NCBI GenBank assembly: GCA_020852555.1
Contig: JADZAQ010000159.1
Span: 1 to 51,851, forward strand
DNA length: 51,851 bases
Source: Burkholderiales bacterium
Lineage (GTDB): Bacteria; Pseudomonadota; Gammaproteobacteria; Burkholderiales; Casimicrobiaceae
Direction: 5' to 3'
A program made the translations under genes and the position numbers. Numbering within the stretch: the stretch's first letter is position 1; the number at the start of each line of letters is the position of its first letter. A model generated the notes under the pieces. That model made no database searches and was not told the DNA's origin. It saw nothing but the letters and a program-made list of their open reading frames with translations. Positions 8,767 through 21,084 of the stretch are shown here, piece by piece.

Positions 8767-11700
8767 TCAGGCCATCGCTCCGGGATCACCGCGCATGAGG
8801 ATGACCTGCGCGCGGGTGGCCGAGCCGTGCAAGAGCTCGTCGAGGAAGCTCGCCACTCCGGCGGCGGGCTCGATCAATCCGATGCCACGTCGCGCGTATT
8901 CGCGCTCGAGTTCGGGTGACATCATGCCGGTGGCGCCCCAGGGTCCCCAGTTGATGGAAACGACGCGCCCCTCGAGCACTCCATTGAGCTTGACCGCGAG
9001 CCGGTCGAGGAAGTCGTTGGCCGCGGCGTAATCCGCCTGCCCGCGACTGCCGAACGTCGAGGCGATGCTCGAGAAGAACACGATGAAGCCGATGTCGGGC
9101 CGCACGCTGCGGGCGATCGCCAGCGCGCCATTCACCTTCGTCTCGAAGACACGCGCGAACGAATCGGGTGTCTTGTCGCGGGCGAGCTTGTCCTCGATCA
9201 CGCCGGCGCCGTGGATCACACCGTCGAGGCGGCCATGGCGCGCGTACAGGTCCTCGATGAGCCGCCCGAGGGCGGCGCTGTCGCGCACGTCGAGCTGGTG
9301 ATACGCGACCTTCGATCCGGCCGCCGCGAGCGCCGCCATGGTCGAGCGCACCTCGCGCTCGGCGAGCACGCGCGCGCAGGCGGCCTCGATCTCGGCCGGC
9401 GTCTTCAGCGTGCCGCGAGCGATCAGCGCCTGTCGTACCGCGCGCGCATCGCGGGCCGCGACGAGATCGTCGGGCTCCGCTGCGGCCGGCAGCGGCGTGC
9501 GGCCGACGAGCTCCAAGCGGCAGCCGAAGCGCTCGGCCAGGGCGAGCGCCACCGCCGCGGTGATGCCCCGGGCCCCGCCCGTGATGAGGACCACCGAATC
9601 GGCGTCGAGGCTGACCGGCTTCTTGAAAGAGACATCGTGGGGATCGTGACCCGCGGCGGCTGCCGTGCCGTGGGGTCGATCGTGGCCATGCTCGCCACCG
9701 GTGCCGAGACTCGCCCGCACGATCCGTGGCCGCACGCGCTCGCCCTCTTCCGAGTAACCGACCTCACCGGCATCGTCGATGACGTTGAGTTCGCCCACGA
9801 GTCGCGCCGCGAGTTCCGGATCCGCCAGACGCGACGCGAAATTGGCGACGCGGATCTGCCGGTCGGGCCACTCCTTGCGCAGACTCTTGATCATCCCGGA
9901 CACTCCGCCAGCCGACGGATGCCCGTCGTCGCTCATCGGCGCCGGGTCGCTCGCCAGGTAGCCGTTGGCGGTGCCGGCCACGAGGACGTGGCTCGCGCCT
10001 TGCACCAGCGCGTCACGCACCCGCCGGAAGAGCGCGGGGACGTCATCCGCCCGCCAGTCGGAACGCAACGGCGTGAGGTCGACCAGCGCTTCGGTGGTGA
10101 TCGTCGTCGCGCGGTCGGCCACCACGGTGGTGGCGGTGCCGGCTGCGGAGAGCTCGCGCGCCAGCAGCGCATCGAGTTGCGGTATGCCGCCGACGATCGA
10201 GATGGCGCGATCGGCGAGTCCCCATTCGCGCGCGCGCTCGGCCGCCGGTGTGAGTTCGACGACGTAGCGATCGACTCCCGGCGCAATGGCACCTTCGGCG
10301 CCGGGGGCGGCATCCCCACCGCCGGGCAGCGCGACGGTCGCCGATACCTGCGCCGTCACCGCAATCGTCGCCGCGCCGCCCACGAGCGGCGCGAGGCTGT
10401 CGACGATGCCGCGCAGGGTCTTCACGGCAACCAGGTCTTCCGGAAGCTCGGCGGGCGCGTCGCCCGCCGACCCGCGCAGGCGCTCGGCGACGGCGCCCAG
10501 GATCTCGATCCGCTTGATCGAGTCGATCGACAGGTCCGCCTCCAGATCGAGGTCGAGATCGAGCATCTCCAGCGGATAGCCGGTGCGCTCGCTCACGATC
10601 GCGAGCAACGTCGCCTCGATGTCGAGCGGCCCGGCCGCCGGGATGGTCGACTCGATCTCGGCGGCGACGTCGACCGTGATCGCGGTGAGTGCCGGGATCG
10701 CCGCTTCCACGCGCGCGGCGGAAGCCCCGGCGTCGTCATGCACCAGCGGCGCGGCGCCAGGATCGCTGCCCAGGTACGAGAGCATCACGCGACGCTGGGC
10801 ATCGACGAGTTCGCGCACGTTGCGCAGGTAGTCGAGCACGGCGACATCGCGCTCCTCCGCGGGTCGCGCAACCTCGTGCGCCGCCGCGACGGCGATCGGC
10901 TCGACGATCGGCCGCAACGCATGGGCCGGTGGCTCACCGCGCATCGGCCACGCCCGCTGCCCGTTGACCCACCACGCGCTCGCCGAATGACGCGGCGCCG
11001 GCGGCGCATCGAGCGAAAGCTGCGCGATATCGCGCCGTGCGAACAACGCGTCGCCGTCGACGGGTACCCCGTGCACCGCGAGCTGGCCGAGCGCCAGCAG
11101 GAACTGCACGATGGCGTTTTCGCCGGGGCGATCGCAGGCAATCGCCACGTGCGGCCGCTTGCCGAGGATGCGTCCGACGAGGCCGGTGAGCACGCGCCCC
11201 GGGCCCGCCTCGACGAAGATGCGCGCACCGGCGGCGTACATCGCCTCGATCTCGGCCGCGAAGCGCACCGGCTCGCCGATGTGCCGCGCGAGGAGATCGC
11301 GGATGGCCGCCGGCTCGGTGGGATACGTGCTGCCGCTGGTATTCGCGTAGACCGTGATCGCCGGAGGGGTCACCTCGACGGCGGCGAGGTCGCGCGCGAA
11401 TGCGGCGCAGGCGCCGCGCACCAGCGGGCTGTGGAAGGCGCAGGCCACCGGGATCGGCTTGGCGGCGATGCTCGCCGCGAGGAGCTTCTCCACCGCCGCG
11501 GCCACCGCATGCTTGGGGCCGGAAATCACCGATTGCTCGGGCGAATTCTCGTTGGCGATCACCACCCCGTCGACGTCGGCGATCGCCGCGGCGATGGTGT
11601 CGCGATCGGCGGCCACCGCGGCCATCGTCCCCGCATCGTCGGCATCGGCGCAGGCCTCGAGGATTCGGCGCCCACGCAGCGCGGACAGCTCCGGCAGCGC

Positions 11701-14700
11701 CGCCTCCGGCAAGGCACCGGCGACGGTCAGCGCGACGAGTTCGCCGTAGCTGTGGCCGGCGACCAGGTCGGGTCGCACGCCCAACTGCCGCAGGAGACTC
11801 GCCACCGCGAGCCCGGCGATGCCGAGCGCGGGCTGCGCCGCGCGCGTATCGGTCAGTGCCGCCTGCTGCGCCTGCTCACCCTCCGGGGTCCACGCGGTGG
11901 GCGGAAAGACGAGGCCCTGCCACGGTGCGCCCTGCTCGAGATAGCGCTGCAGTTCGGGAAAGGCGACGAAGAGCTCGCCCAGCATGCCCACGCGCTGCGA
12001 GCCCTGCCCCGGAAAGACGAACGCGAGCTGCGCGTCGGCAGCCGGTTCGGGTGAGGCCAGGAAGACACCCGAGTTCTGCGCCTTCCCCTCGCGGGCGGCG
12101 GCGATGCGCTTGCCGAGATCGTCGGTATCGCGCGCGACGAGCGCGATCTGCACGCGCTCACGACCTTCCCCGGCGGCGCGCGCGAGCTCGGCGAGCGACC
12201 ACTCGCCGGTCGCGGCGATGCGCGCGAGACGCTCGGCGCGGGCCAGCGCGGCAGCGCGATCCACTCCGCGGATGAGGAAGAGCTCCGCGGGCCAACGCGT
12301 GACGCCGACCTTCGTCGCCTCGACGTCGTGCGATGCCAGCACCACGTGGAAATTGGTTCCACCGAAACCGAAGGCGCTGACCCCCGCATACCGACGACCG
12401 GCCGGCCACGGTCTCGCCACCGGCGACATGACGAACGGCGAGGCCGGAGTCCAGCCGGGATTGGGCTGCGTGATGTTGAGAGTCGGCGGCAGGACCCTGC
12501 GCTGCAGTGCGAGCGCCGCCTTGACGAGCCCCGCCACACCCGCGGCACATTTCGTGTGGCCGATCTGCGACTTGACCGAACCGAGCGCGATCGACGCGGC
12601 CGGTACGCCGGCGCCGCCGAAGAAGCGATTGAGCGTCTCGAGCTCGGTGCGATCACCCACCACCGTACCGGTGCCGTGCGCTTCGACGAGGCCCACGTCG
12701 CGCGGTGACACGCCGGCACGCCGGTACGCGCGCTCGAGGGTGCGCTGCTGCCCCTGCGCGCGCGGCGCGGTGAGGCCGAGACTCTTGCCGTCGCTCGCCC
12801 CGCCGACACCCTTGATCACCGCGTAGATGCGATCGCCGTCTCGCTCAGCATCGGCGAGACGCTTCAGCACGATCGCCGCCACGCCCTCGCCGAGGGCGAT
12901 GCCGTCGGCAGCGGCGTCGAAGGTGCGGCACTGGCCGGTGGACGAGAGCGCGTGCACGCTCGAGAAGGCGAGGTAATCGACGATGCTGTTGTGCATGTCG
13001 GCGCCACCGCACACCACCATGTCGCTGCTGCCGGCGACGAGCTCCTTGCAGGCGACGTCGACCGCGGCCAGCGACGACGCGCACGCGGCGTCGACGGTGT
13101 AATTGCTGCCGCCCAGATCGAGGCGATTGGCGACCCGGCCGGCGATCACGTTGGCGAGGATGCCGGGGAACGAATCCTCGGTCATCGACGGCAACGCTTC
13201 GGCGAGTTGCGGCGGCAGTTCCCCGACGTATTGTCGCCACAGGGCGCGGAAGCCATACGCGCTCGCGAGATCGGTTCCCGCCTCGGCACCGAAGATCACC
13301 GCGGCCGCGTCACGATCGAATTCGCGGCCCCCGACGCCGTACCCCGCATCGTCGAGCGCGCGCCGCGACGCCTCGAGGGCAAGCAACTGCACGGGCTCGA
13401 TCGCCGCGAGCGAGCGCGGCGGAATGCCGTAGGGCAACGGATCGAACGGGTACGGATCGAGAAACCCGCCCCACTTCGACGGCGTCATCTCGCCGCTGGT
13501 CGAGGTGGGATCGAAGAACGTCGCGGCGCGCCAGCGCTCGGCGGGAACCTCGCGAATGCTGTTGACGCCGTGCACGATGTTCGACCAGAACGTCTCGAGA
13601 TCCGGCGCCCCGGGCATGATCGCGGCCATGCCGACGATGGCGACGTCGTGGATGCGCGCGGTCGCTGCCGGCTCGTCGAGCAGCGGCAGCGCGGCAAGCT
13701 GCGCCACGCCGCCATCGGCCACGTCGCGGTGCAACTCGGCCACCGGCAGCACGGCATCCCGCAGCGCCGCGACCTGGCCCAGCATGACCATGCCCTCGCG
13801 CCGCTGCACGTCGGCGTCGACGTCGACCAGTGCGCCGCCTTCGCGCGTGATGCCCTTGGCGGCGATGCGCAACCGTCCGAGGTTCAATTCCTCCAATTGC
13901 TGCCACATCGTCTGTGGCGCCACGCCTTCCGTCTGCAAGCGCGCGCGCTCGCGCTGGAACATGCGCACGTACCCGGTATCGGCGCAACGCGTGGCATGTC
14001 CCGGCGCGGTCTCGAGCAGCACCGTCGCTGCGCAGGTGATTGCCGCCTCCTGGAATGCGGGCTGGATCGCGCCGCAGGCGACCGCTTCGGCGGAGAAGAG
14101 GTACGCGGTGCCGAGCAGCACGCCGACCGCGGCGCCGCGCGCCACGAGCGGTGCCGCCAGCGCCGCGACCATCGCCGCCGAGCGTGCGTCGTGAATGCCT
14201 CCCGCGAAGACCACTTCGAGGTCGTCGCACGACGGCTGCGCGAGCAGGCGTTCGACCTGCAGTTCCCACAATGCGAAGCTGGTGCGCGGACCGACGTGCC
14301 CGCCGCACTCGGAACCTTCGAACACGAACTTGCGCGCGCCCTGCTTGAGGAAGAGATCGAGGAGCCCGGGTGACGGCGTGTGCAGGAACGTGCTCGTACC
14401 CGCGTCCTCCAGCGGCTTCGCTTGCGCCGGGCGCCCGCCGGCGATGAGTGCGACCGGCGGCTTCCACTTCAGGACCGCCGCGAGCTGCTCGTCACGCAGC
14501 GCCTGCGGGACGAACCCGAGGATGCCCACCCCCCAGGTCTTGCCGGCGAGCCGCTGCGCAGCTTCGGCGAGCAGCGCGTCGACCTCGTCGCCGCGCATCA
14601 AGGCCAGGGAAAGGAAGGGCAGCGCGCCGGCGTCGGCAACCGCGGCGGCAAACGCCGGCCGATCGGACACCCGCGTCATCGGACCCTGGAAGATCGGGTA

Positions 14701-15585
14701 GCGCAAACCGTAGCGTAGGGCGAGCGGTCCACCCGCGGCCAACGCCCGTTGCTCACGGGCGGCCGTGAGATCGCGATCGATGGCGCCGACCAGACCACGC
14801 ACGATGCCGCCGGTGCTGCGAAAGCGCGCGGCGAGCGGGCGGGCAAAAGCGGCATCCTGACCGGCCGGCAGGAGTTCCCGGTGCAGATCGCGCGCGCCGA
14901 GGCACGCGGCGACGCCGCGCGCGGCGATCTCGCGCAACGGCAGGTCCGGTCGCGTGTACACGCGATGACCGTCGACGAGCGTGGTCTCGCTGCCGTCCAT
15001 CGCCGCCAGCGCGGCCTTGACGTCGGGACCGAGCGTCGATTCCTGCGTGAGTGCGAGTTGCGCATCGAGAACCACGCCGGCGGCGCCACCGGCGATACAC
15101 GCCGCCGCGGTCCGCAGGCCGATGCCGCCCTGCGCATAGATCGGGATCGATAGCTCGCGCGCCAGCGCCTGCAACAGCACGAACGTCGTTTCGCCGCCGA
15201 CCCGGCCGCCGCTCTCGGTGCCCTTGGCGATGATCGCGCTCGCGCCGGCAGCCACCGCGGCGCGCGCTTGCCCGAGGTCGGTGACCTCGACGACGACGGT
15301 GCGACCGGACCAGGGTGCGATCGCCGCGCCGGCCTCGACGATCACGGTATCGACGGCCGACGGCAGTTCCGCCGCGGCGAGCGCCACGCCGGTCGGAATG
15401 CGCACGCCGACCCCGGCAACGCTGCCGCCTTCGAGCGCGCGCAACGCCTCCCGATTGTCGCGGACGTTACGACCCAGCCCGACGACGCCGAGCGCACCCG
15501 CCCGCGCGGCGGCGATGGCCATGGCCGCATTCGGTTGCTCGAACGGCGTGACGACGACGACTCGGAACGACATGCGCTGCTGCAT
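8767..15585 (-). CDS. Giant synthase: flavin barrel x2-KS-AT-ACP-KR
   Basis: This 2272-residue first gene of the operon begins with two tandem TIM-barrel domains of the nitronate monooxygenase/FabK/PfaD type. They span about residues 1-270 (GTESGGRVGGE) and 285-600 (FEGSECGGHVGPRTSF). A ketosynthase follows (about 645-1070; Cys835 in VDAACASSLAAV; His motifs VEAHGTGTVVGD and SQIGHTKCAAG). An acyltransferase comes next (about 1150-1450; GHSYGEL, Ser1279; ACAFHSP). One ACP carries SIDSIKRIEI (Ser1689), the carrier motif of PUFA-type synthases. A ketoreductase ends the protein (about 1990-2250; LITGGARGIT, HGAGVIEDKL, FSSIAS, YAAANDFLD). PfaD is the enoyl reductase of PUFA synthases, so the barrels probably supply that step. 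The ATG at 15585 has AGGGGT about 4 bases upstream; ATG 15573 and the far ATG 15639 are alternatives. Confidence 0.9.
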   Translation of the reverse strand: MQQRMSFRVVVVTPFEQPNAAMAIAAARAGALGVVGLGRNVRDNREALRALEGGSVAGVGVRIPTGVALAAAELPSAVDTVIVEAGAAIAPWSGRTVVVEVTDLGQARAAVAAGASAIIAKGTESGGRVGGETTFVLLQALARELSIPIYAQGGIGLRTAAACIAGGAAGVVLDAQLALTQESTLGPDVKAALAAMDGSETTLVDGHRVYTRPDLPLREIAARGVAACLGARDLHRELLPAGQDAAFARPLAARFRSTGGIVRGLVGAIDRDLTAAREQRALAAGGPLALRYGLRYPIFQGPMTRVSDRPAFAAAVADAGALPFLSLALMRGDEVDALLAEAAQRLAGKTWGVGILGFVPQALRDEQLAAVLKWKPPVALIAGGRPAQAKPLEDAGTSTFLHTPSPGLLDLFLKQGARKFVFEGSECGGHVGPRTSFALWELQVERLLAQPSCDDLEVVFAGGIHDARSAAMVAALAAPLVARGAAVGVLLGTAYLFSAEAVACGAIQPAFQEAAITCAATVLLETAPGHATRCADTGYVRMFQRERARLQTEGVAPQTMWQQLEELNLGRLRIAAKGITREGGALVDVDADVQRREGMVMLGQVAALRDAVLPVAELHRDVADGGVAQLAALPLLDEPAATARIHDVAIVGMAAIMPGAPDLETFWSNIVHGVNSIREVPAERWRAATFFDPTSTSGEMTPSKWGGFLDPYPFDPLPYGIPPRSLAAIEPVQLLALEASRRALDDAGYGVGGREFDRDAAAVIFGAEAGTDLASAYGFRALWRQYVGELPPQLAEALPSMTEDSFPGILANVIAGRVANRLDLGGSNYTVDAACASSLAAVDVACKELVAGSSDMVVCGGADMHNSIVDYLAFSSVHALSSTGQCRTFDAAADGIALGEGVAAIVLKRLADAERDGDRIYAVIKGVGGASDGKSLGLTAPRAQGQQRTLERAYRRAGVSPRDVGLVEAHGTGTVVGDRTELETLNRFFGGAGVPAASIALGSVKSQIGHTKCAAGVAGLVKAALALQRRVLPPTLNITQPNPGWTPASPFVMSPVARPWPAGRRYAGVSAFGFGGTNFHVVLASHDVEATKVGVTRWPAELFLIRGVDRAAALARAERLARIAATGEWSLAELARAAGEGRERVQIALVARDTDDLGKRIAAAREGKAQNSGVFLASPEPAADAQLAFVFPGQGSQRVGMLGELFVAFPELQRYLEQGAPWQGLVFPPTAWTPEGEQAQQAALTDTRAAQPALGIAGLAVASLLRQLGVRPDLVAGHSYGELVALTVAGALPEAALPELSALRGRRILEACADADDAGTMAAVAADRDTIAAAIADVDGVVIANENSPEQSVISGPKHAVAAAVEKLLAASIAAKPIPVACAFHSPLVRGACAAFARDLAAVEVTPPAITVYANTSGSTYPTEPAAIRDLLARHIGEPVRFAAEIEAMYAAGARIFVEAGPGRVLTGLVGRILGKRPHVAIACDRPGENAIVQFLLALGQLAVHGVPVDGDALFARRDIAQLSLDAPPAPRHSASAWWVNGQRAWPMRGEPPAHALRPIVEPIAVAAAHEVARPAEERDVAVLDYLRNVRELVDAQRRVMLSYLGSDPGAAPLVHDDAGASAARVEAAIPALTAITVDVAAEIESTIPAAGPLDIEATLLAIVSERTGYPLEMLDLDLDLEADLSIDSIKRIEILGAVAERLRGSAGDAPAELPEDLVAVKTLRGIVDSLAPLVGGAATIAVTAQVSATVALPGGGDAAPGAEGAIAPGVDRYVVELTPAAERAREWGLADRAISIVGGIPQLDALLARELSAAGTATTVVADRATTITTEALVDLTPLRSDWRADDVPALFRRVRDALVQGASHVLVAGTANGYLASDPAPMSDDGHPSAGGVSGMIKSLRKEWPDRQIRVANFASRLADPELAARLVGELNVIDDAGEVGYSEEGERVRPRIVRASLGTGGEHGHDRPHGTAAAAGHDPHDVSFKKPVSLDADSVVLITGGARGITAAVALALAERFGCRLELVGRTPLPAAAEPDDLVAARDARAVRQALIARGTLKTPAEIEAACARVLAEREVRSTMAALAAAGSKVAYHQLDVRDSAALGRLIEDLYARHGRLDGVIHGAGVIEDKLARDKTPDSFARVFETKVNGALAIARSVRPDIGFIVFFSSIASTFGSRGQADYAAANDFLDRLAVKLNGVLEGRVVSINWGPWGATGMMSPELEREYARRGIGLIEPAAGVASFLDELLHGSATRAQVILMRGDPGAMA

Positions 15586-15953
15586 AAGACCCCTGCCAAC
15601 GACGAAGGAAACCACGGTCCGGCGCAAACCGGAATGCAATTTCGGGACGTGCCGGAACCGCTATGTTTCCGCAACTGCAATAGTACCGAAACTAGCCGTC
15701 TCCGTGCAGTGGGAAACCCCGATCTTGCCCCGTAAAACCAGAGGGTTGTGACGCACCGGCCACGCCGCCGGGAGCCCCGGTGCCGCCGCTTCCGCCGGAC
15801 CCTCGCCGCACCAGCACACGGCGACGACCGATGTCCGCACCCTCCTGGTGCGAGGCGCATCCGATGCGTGGCGGCGCGCCGCCGACGAACTGCCCGCCCC
15901 GATCGAACTGTCGACAGCGATTCGTAGCCTACGACTCCACCGCCCTCCGGGAG
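15586..15953. other. Intergenic region between greA and the synthase operon
   Basis: This 368-base gap should hold the end of the carA-carB-greA transcript and the promoter of the synthase operon. An AT-richer stretch at about 15660-15745 stands out from the surroundings. On the minus strand it contains TACTAT (15680-15685), a possible -10 box about 95 bases before the synthase start, but no convincing -35 box lies at the right distance. A 14-base palindrome, ggcggcgcgccgcc, is at 15870-15883. No terminator with a T-run was seen after greA, so read-through into the synthase operon is possible. No gene was recognised. Confidence 0.4.
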
Positions 15954-16427
15954 CTATTCGTAACGTATCACCAGGATCTCGTAGCTGCGCGCGCCCCCCG
16001 GCGCGGCCACGTCGGCGATGTCGCCCTCCGCGCGACCGATGAGTGCGCGCGCGGTCGGTGAGCTCACCGAGATCTTGCCGTGCTTGATGTCTGCCTCGTC
16101 GTCGCCGACGATCTGGTAGGTGACGCGCTCGCCGCTGACGCCACACTCGAGCACCACGATCGCGCCGAAGACGACGTGCTCGACGTCGAGGGTGGCGGGA
16201 TCGATCACCTGCGCATTGGCGAGCTTTCCTTCGATCTCCTGGATCCGGCCCTCGATGAAACCCTGTCGTTCCTTGGCAGCGTCGTAGTCGGCGTTCTCGG
16301 ACAGGTCACCGTGCGAACGCGCATCGGCGATCGCCTGGATGACGGCCGGGCGCTCGATCGACTTCAGTCGCGCAAGCTCGGCCTTCAGCTTCTTCTCGCC
16401 GGCGACGGTCATTGGAAACTTGTTCAT
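15954..16427 (-). CDS. greA: Transcription elongation factor GreA
   Basis: This 157-residue protein has the full length of GreA. The start [18 protein letters not shown], the coiled-coil region with [19 protein letters not shown], and the C-terminal core with [20 protein letters not shown] and ARALIGR are all recognisable. GreA binds the secondary channel of RNA polymerase and stimulates cleavage of backtracked transcripts. The two acidic residues at the coiled-coil tip (D and E of DLSENADYD) are present. The start at 16427 was chosen because homology begins there; the open frame upstream overlaps carB. It lies 8 bases after carB on the same strand, the usual betaproteobacterial carA-carB-greA order. 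Confidence 0.97.
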   Translation of the reverse strand: MNKFPMTVAGEKKLKAELARLKSIERPAVIQAIADARSHGDLSENADYDAAKERQGFIEGRIQEIEGKLANAQVIDPATLDVEHVVFGAIVVLECGVSGERVTYQIVGDDEADIKHGKISVSSPTARALIGRAEGDIADVAAPGGARSYEILVIRYE

Positions 16428-16435
16428 GAATCGGC

Positions 16436-19657
<3,222 letters not shown>

Positions 19658-19671
19658 CGCTCGATAAACCA

Positions 19672-19739
19672 TTCACAAAGAGACGCAGAGACACGGAGAA
19701 AATCTCATCCTTCTCGGCGTCTCGGCGTCTCATTGTGAA
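19672..19739. repeat. 68-base imperfect inverted repeat between carA and carB
   Basis: Two 29-base arms (19672-19700 and 19711-19739) are complementary at 25 of 29 positions and flank a 10-base loop. The left arm begins ttcacaaagagacgcagaga and the right arm ends tctcattgtgaa. The right arm contains the carA stop codon and supplies its last three codons. The purine-rich gagac/gagaa words resemble dispersed hairpin repeats found in many proteobacterial genomes, so this may be a mobile or REP-like insertion. In mRNA it would form a strong hairpin between carA and carB. There is no T-run, so it does not look like a simple terminator. Confidence 0.8.
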
Positions 19740-20923
19740 GAGACCTTTCGTTGCTCCATCGACTTCACGAAGCGGTCGAAGAGGTAGACCACGTCGTGCG
19801 GCCCGGGGCTCGCCTCGGGGTGGCCCTGGAAGCAGAACACCGGCTTGTCGCGCCACGCGAAGCCCTGCAGCGTGTCGTCGAAGAGCGAGACGTGGGTGAC
19901 GCGGATGTTGTCGGGTAGCGAGGCGGGATCGACGGCGAATCCGTGGTTCTGGCTGGTGATGAGGACCTGCCCGGTATCGCGGTCGAGCACCGGATGGTTG
20001 GCGCCGTGGTGCCCGAATTTCATCTTGAGCGTGCGGCCGCCGGCGGCGAGTCCCAGCAATTGATGGCCGAGACAGATGCCGAAGATCGGAACGTTGGCGT
20101 GCAGCAGCGCGCGAATCGCCGTGATCGCGTAGTCACAGGGCTCGGGATCGCCGGGTCCGTTCGACAGGAACACGCCGTCCGGCCGCATCGCCAGCACGTC
20201 GTGCGCCGACATCCGCGCCGGCACGACGGTGATCCGGCAGCCGCGCTCGGCGAGCCGGCGCAAGATGTTGTGCTTCACGCCGAAATCGTAGGCGACGACG
20301 TGGAAGCGCGGCTCGGTCAGCACGCGATAGCCTTCGCCCAGTGCCCACGCGCTGCCCGTCCACTCGTACGGTGCATCGCAGGTCACCACCTGCGCGAGAT
20401 CGAGCCCGGTCATCGACGGCACCGCCCGCGCCTGTTCGACCGCGGCATCCGCCGCTGCCGCGTCGAAGCCCGCGCCGGCGACGATGCAGCCGTTCTGCGC
20501 GCCCTTCTCCCGCAACAGGCGCGTGAGCCGGCGCGTGTCGAGATCGGCGATGCCCACGACATTCGCCGCGCGCAGGTACGCCGCGAGATCGCCGTTCATC
20601 CGCCAGTTCGAGGCGCGCCGCGGCAGGTCGCGGATCACGAGGCCGGCAGCGTGGATGCGATCCGATTCGACGTCCTCGGCGTTGACGCCGACGTTGCCGA
20701 TGTGCGGATAGGTGAGCGTGACGATCTGCCCCGTGTACGACGGATCGGTGACGATCTCCTGGTACCCGGTCATCGCGGTGTTGAACACCACCTCACCGGT
20801 GGCGACGCCGCCGGCACCGATCGCCCGCCCGCGGAATACCGTGCCGTCGGCCAGCGCCAGCACGGCGGGCACCACCGGCGCGAACAGCGCAGGGCGGGTG
20901 GTGGCTGGGTGAGGATGTTCCAT
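19730..20923 (-). CDS. carA: Carbamoyl-phosphate synthase small subunit (glutaminase)
   Basis: This 397-residue protein hydrolyses glutamine and channels ammonia to CarB. The N-terminal CPSase domain shows [15 protein letters not shown] and [21 protein letters not shown]. The class I glutamine amidotransferase domain has SNGPGDPEP, the nucleophile in [15 protein letters not shown] and the catalytic His-Glu in [12 protein letters not shown]. The start at 20923 ([11 protein letters not shown]) was chosen because the frame upstream crosses the promoter and does not resemble CarA. The last residues (SSQ) and the stop are contributed by the inverted repeat at 19672-19739, so the C-terminus may have been altered by insertion of that repeat. 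It has its own promoter at 21032-21060. Confidence 0.97.
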   Translation of the reverse strand: MEHPHPATTRPALFAPVVPAVLALADGTVFRGRAIGAGGVATGEVVFNTAMTGYQEIVTDPSYTGQIVTLTYPHIGNVGVNAEDVESDRIHAAGLVIRDLPRRASNWRMNGDLAAYLRAANVVGIADLDTRRLTRLLREKGAQNGCIVAGAGFDAAAADAAVEQARAVPSMTGLDLAQVVTCDAPYEWTGSAWALGEGYRVLTEPRFHVVAYDFGVKHNILRRLAERGCRITVVPARMSAHDVLAMRPDGVFLSNGPGDPEPCDYAITAIRALLHANVPIFGICLGHQLLGLAAGGRTLKMKFGHHGANHPVLDRDTGQVLITSQNHGFAVDPASLPDNIRVTHVSLFDDTLQGFAWRDKPVFCFQGHPEASPGPHDVVYLFDRFVKSMEQRKVSSQ

Positions 20924-21031
20924 GATGTAGATGGTGCCGCACGCTGGCGCAGGCGACCCGCGCAGGCAGACGCCGGACACGGAAACGGGGAAGGCCGAAC
21001 GTCGATCGGCCTCCCCCGCTTGACAACCCTT

Positions 21032-21060
21032 ATTGTATCGCAGATCGCCGCCGCCGGCAA
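21032..21060 (-). promoter_or_regulatory. Sigma-70 promoter for carA-carB-greA
   Basis: On the minus strand TTGCCG (21055-21060) is followed after exactly 17 bases by TACAAT (21032-21037). This is close to the consensus and would start transcription near 21025, leaving a leader of about 100 bases before carA. It lies in the gap downstream of the SDR gene, so carAB need not depend on the dapB transcript. Confidence 0.65.
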
Positions 21061-21084
21061 AAGGCGGCGGCGCCCCCGCCGGCG

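Noticed and set aside
9211-12054. A 947-codon plus-strand open frame opposite the large synthase
   Set aside because: It is rich in Arg, His, Gly and Asp with no domain motifs, and lies exactly antisense to the KS/AT/ACP domains. Long antisense frames are expected in DNA this GC-rich.
15870-15883. Palindrome ggcggcgcgccgcc as an operator or terminator
   Set aside because: It is a short GC-only palindrome with no loop, easily found by chance in this base composition.
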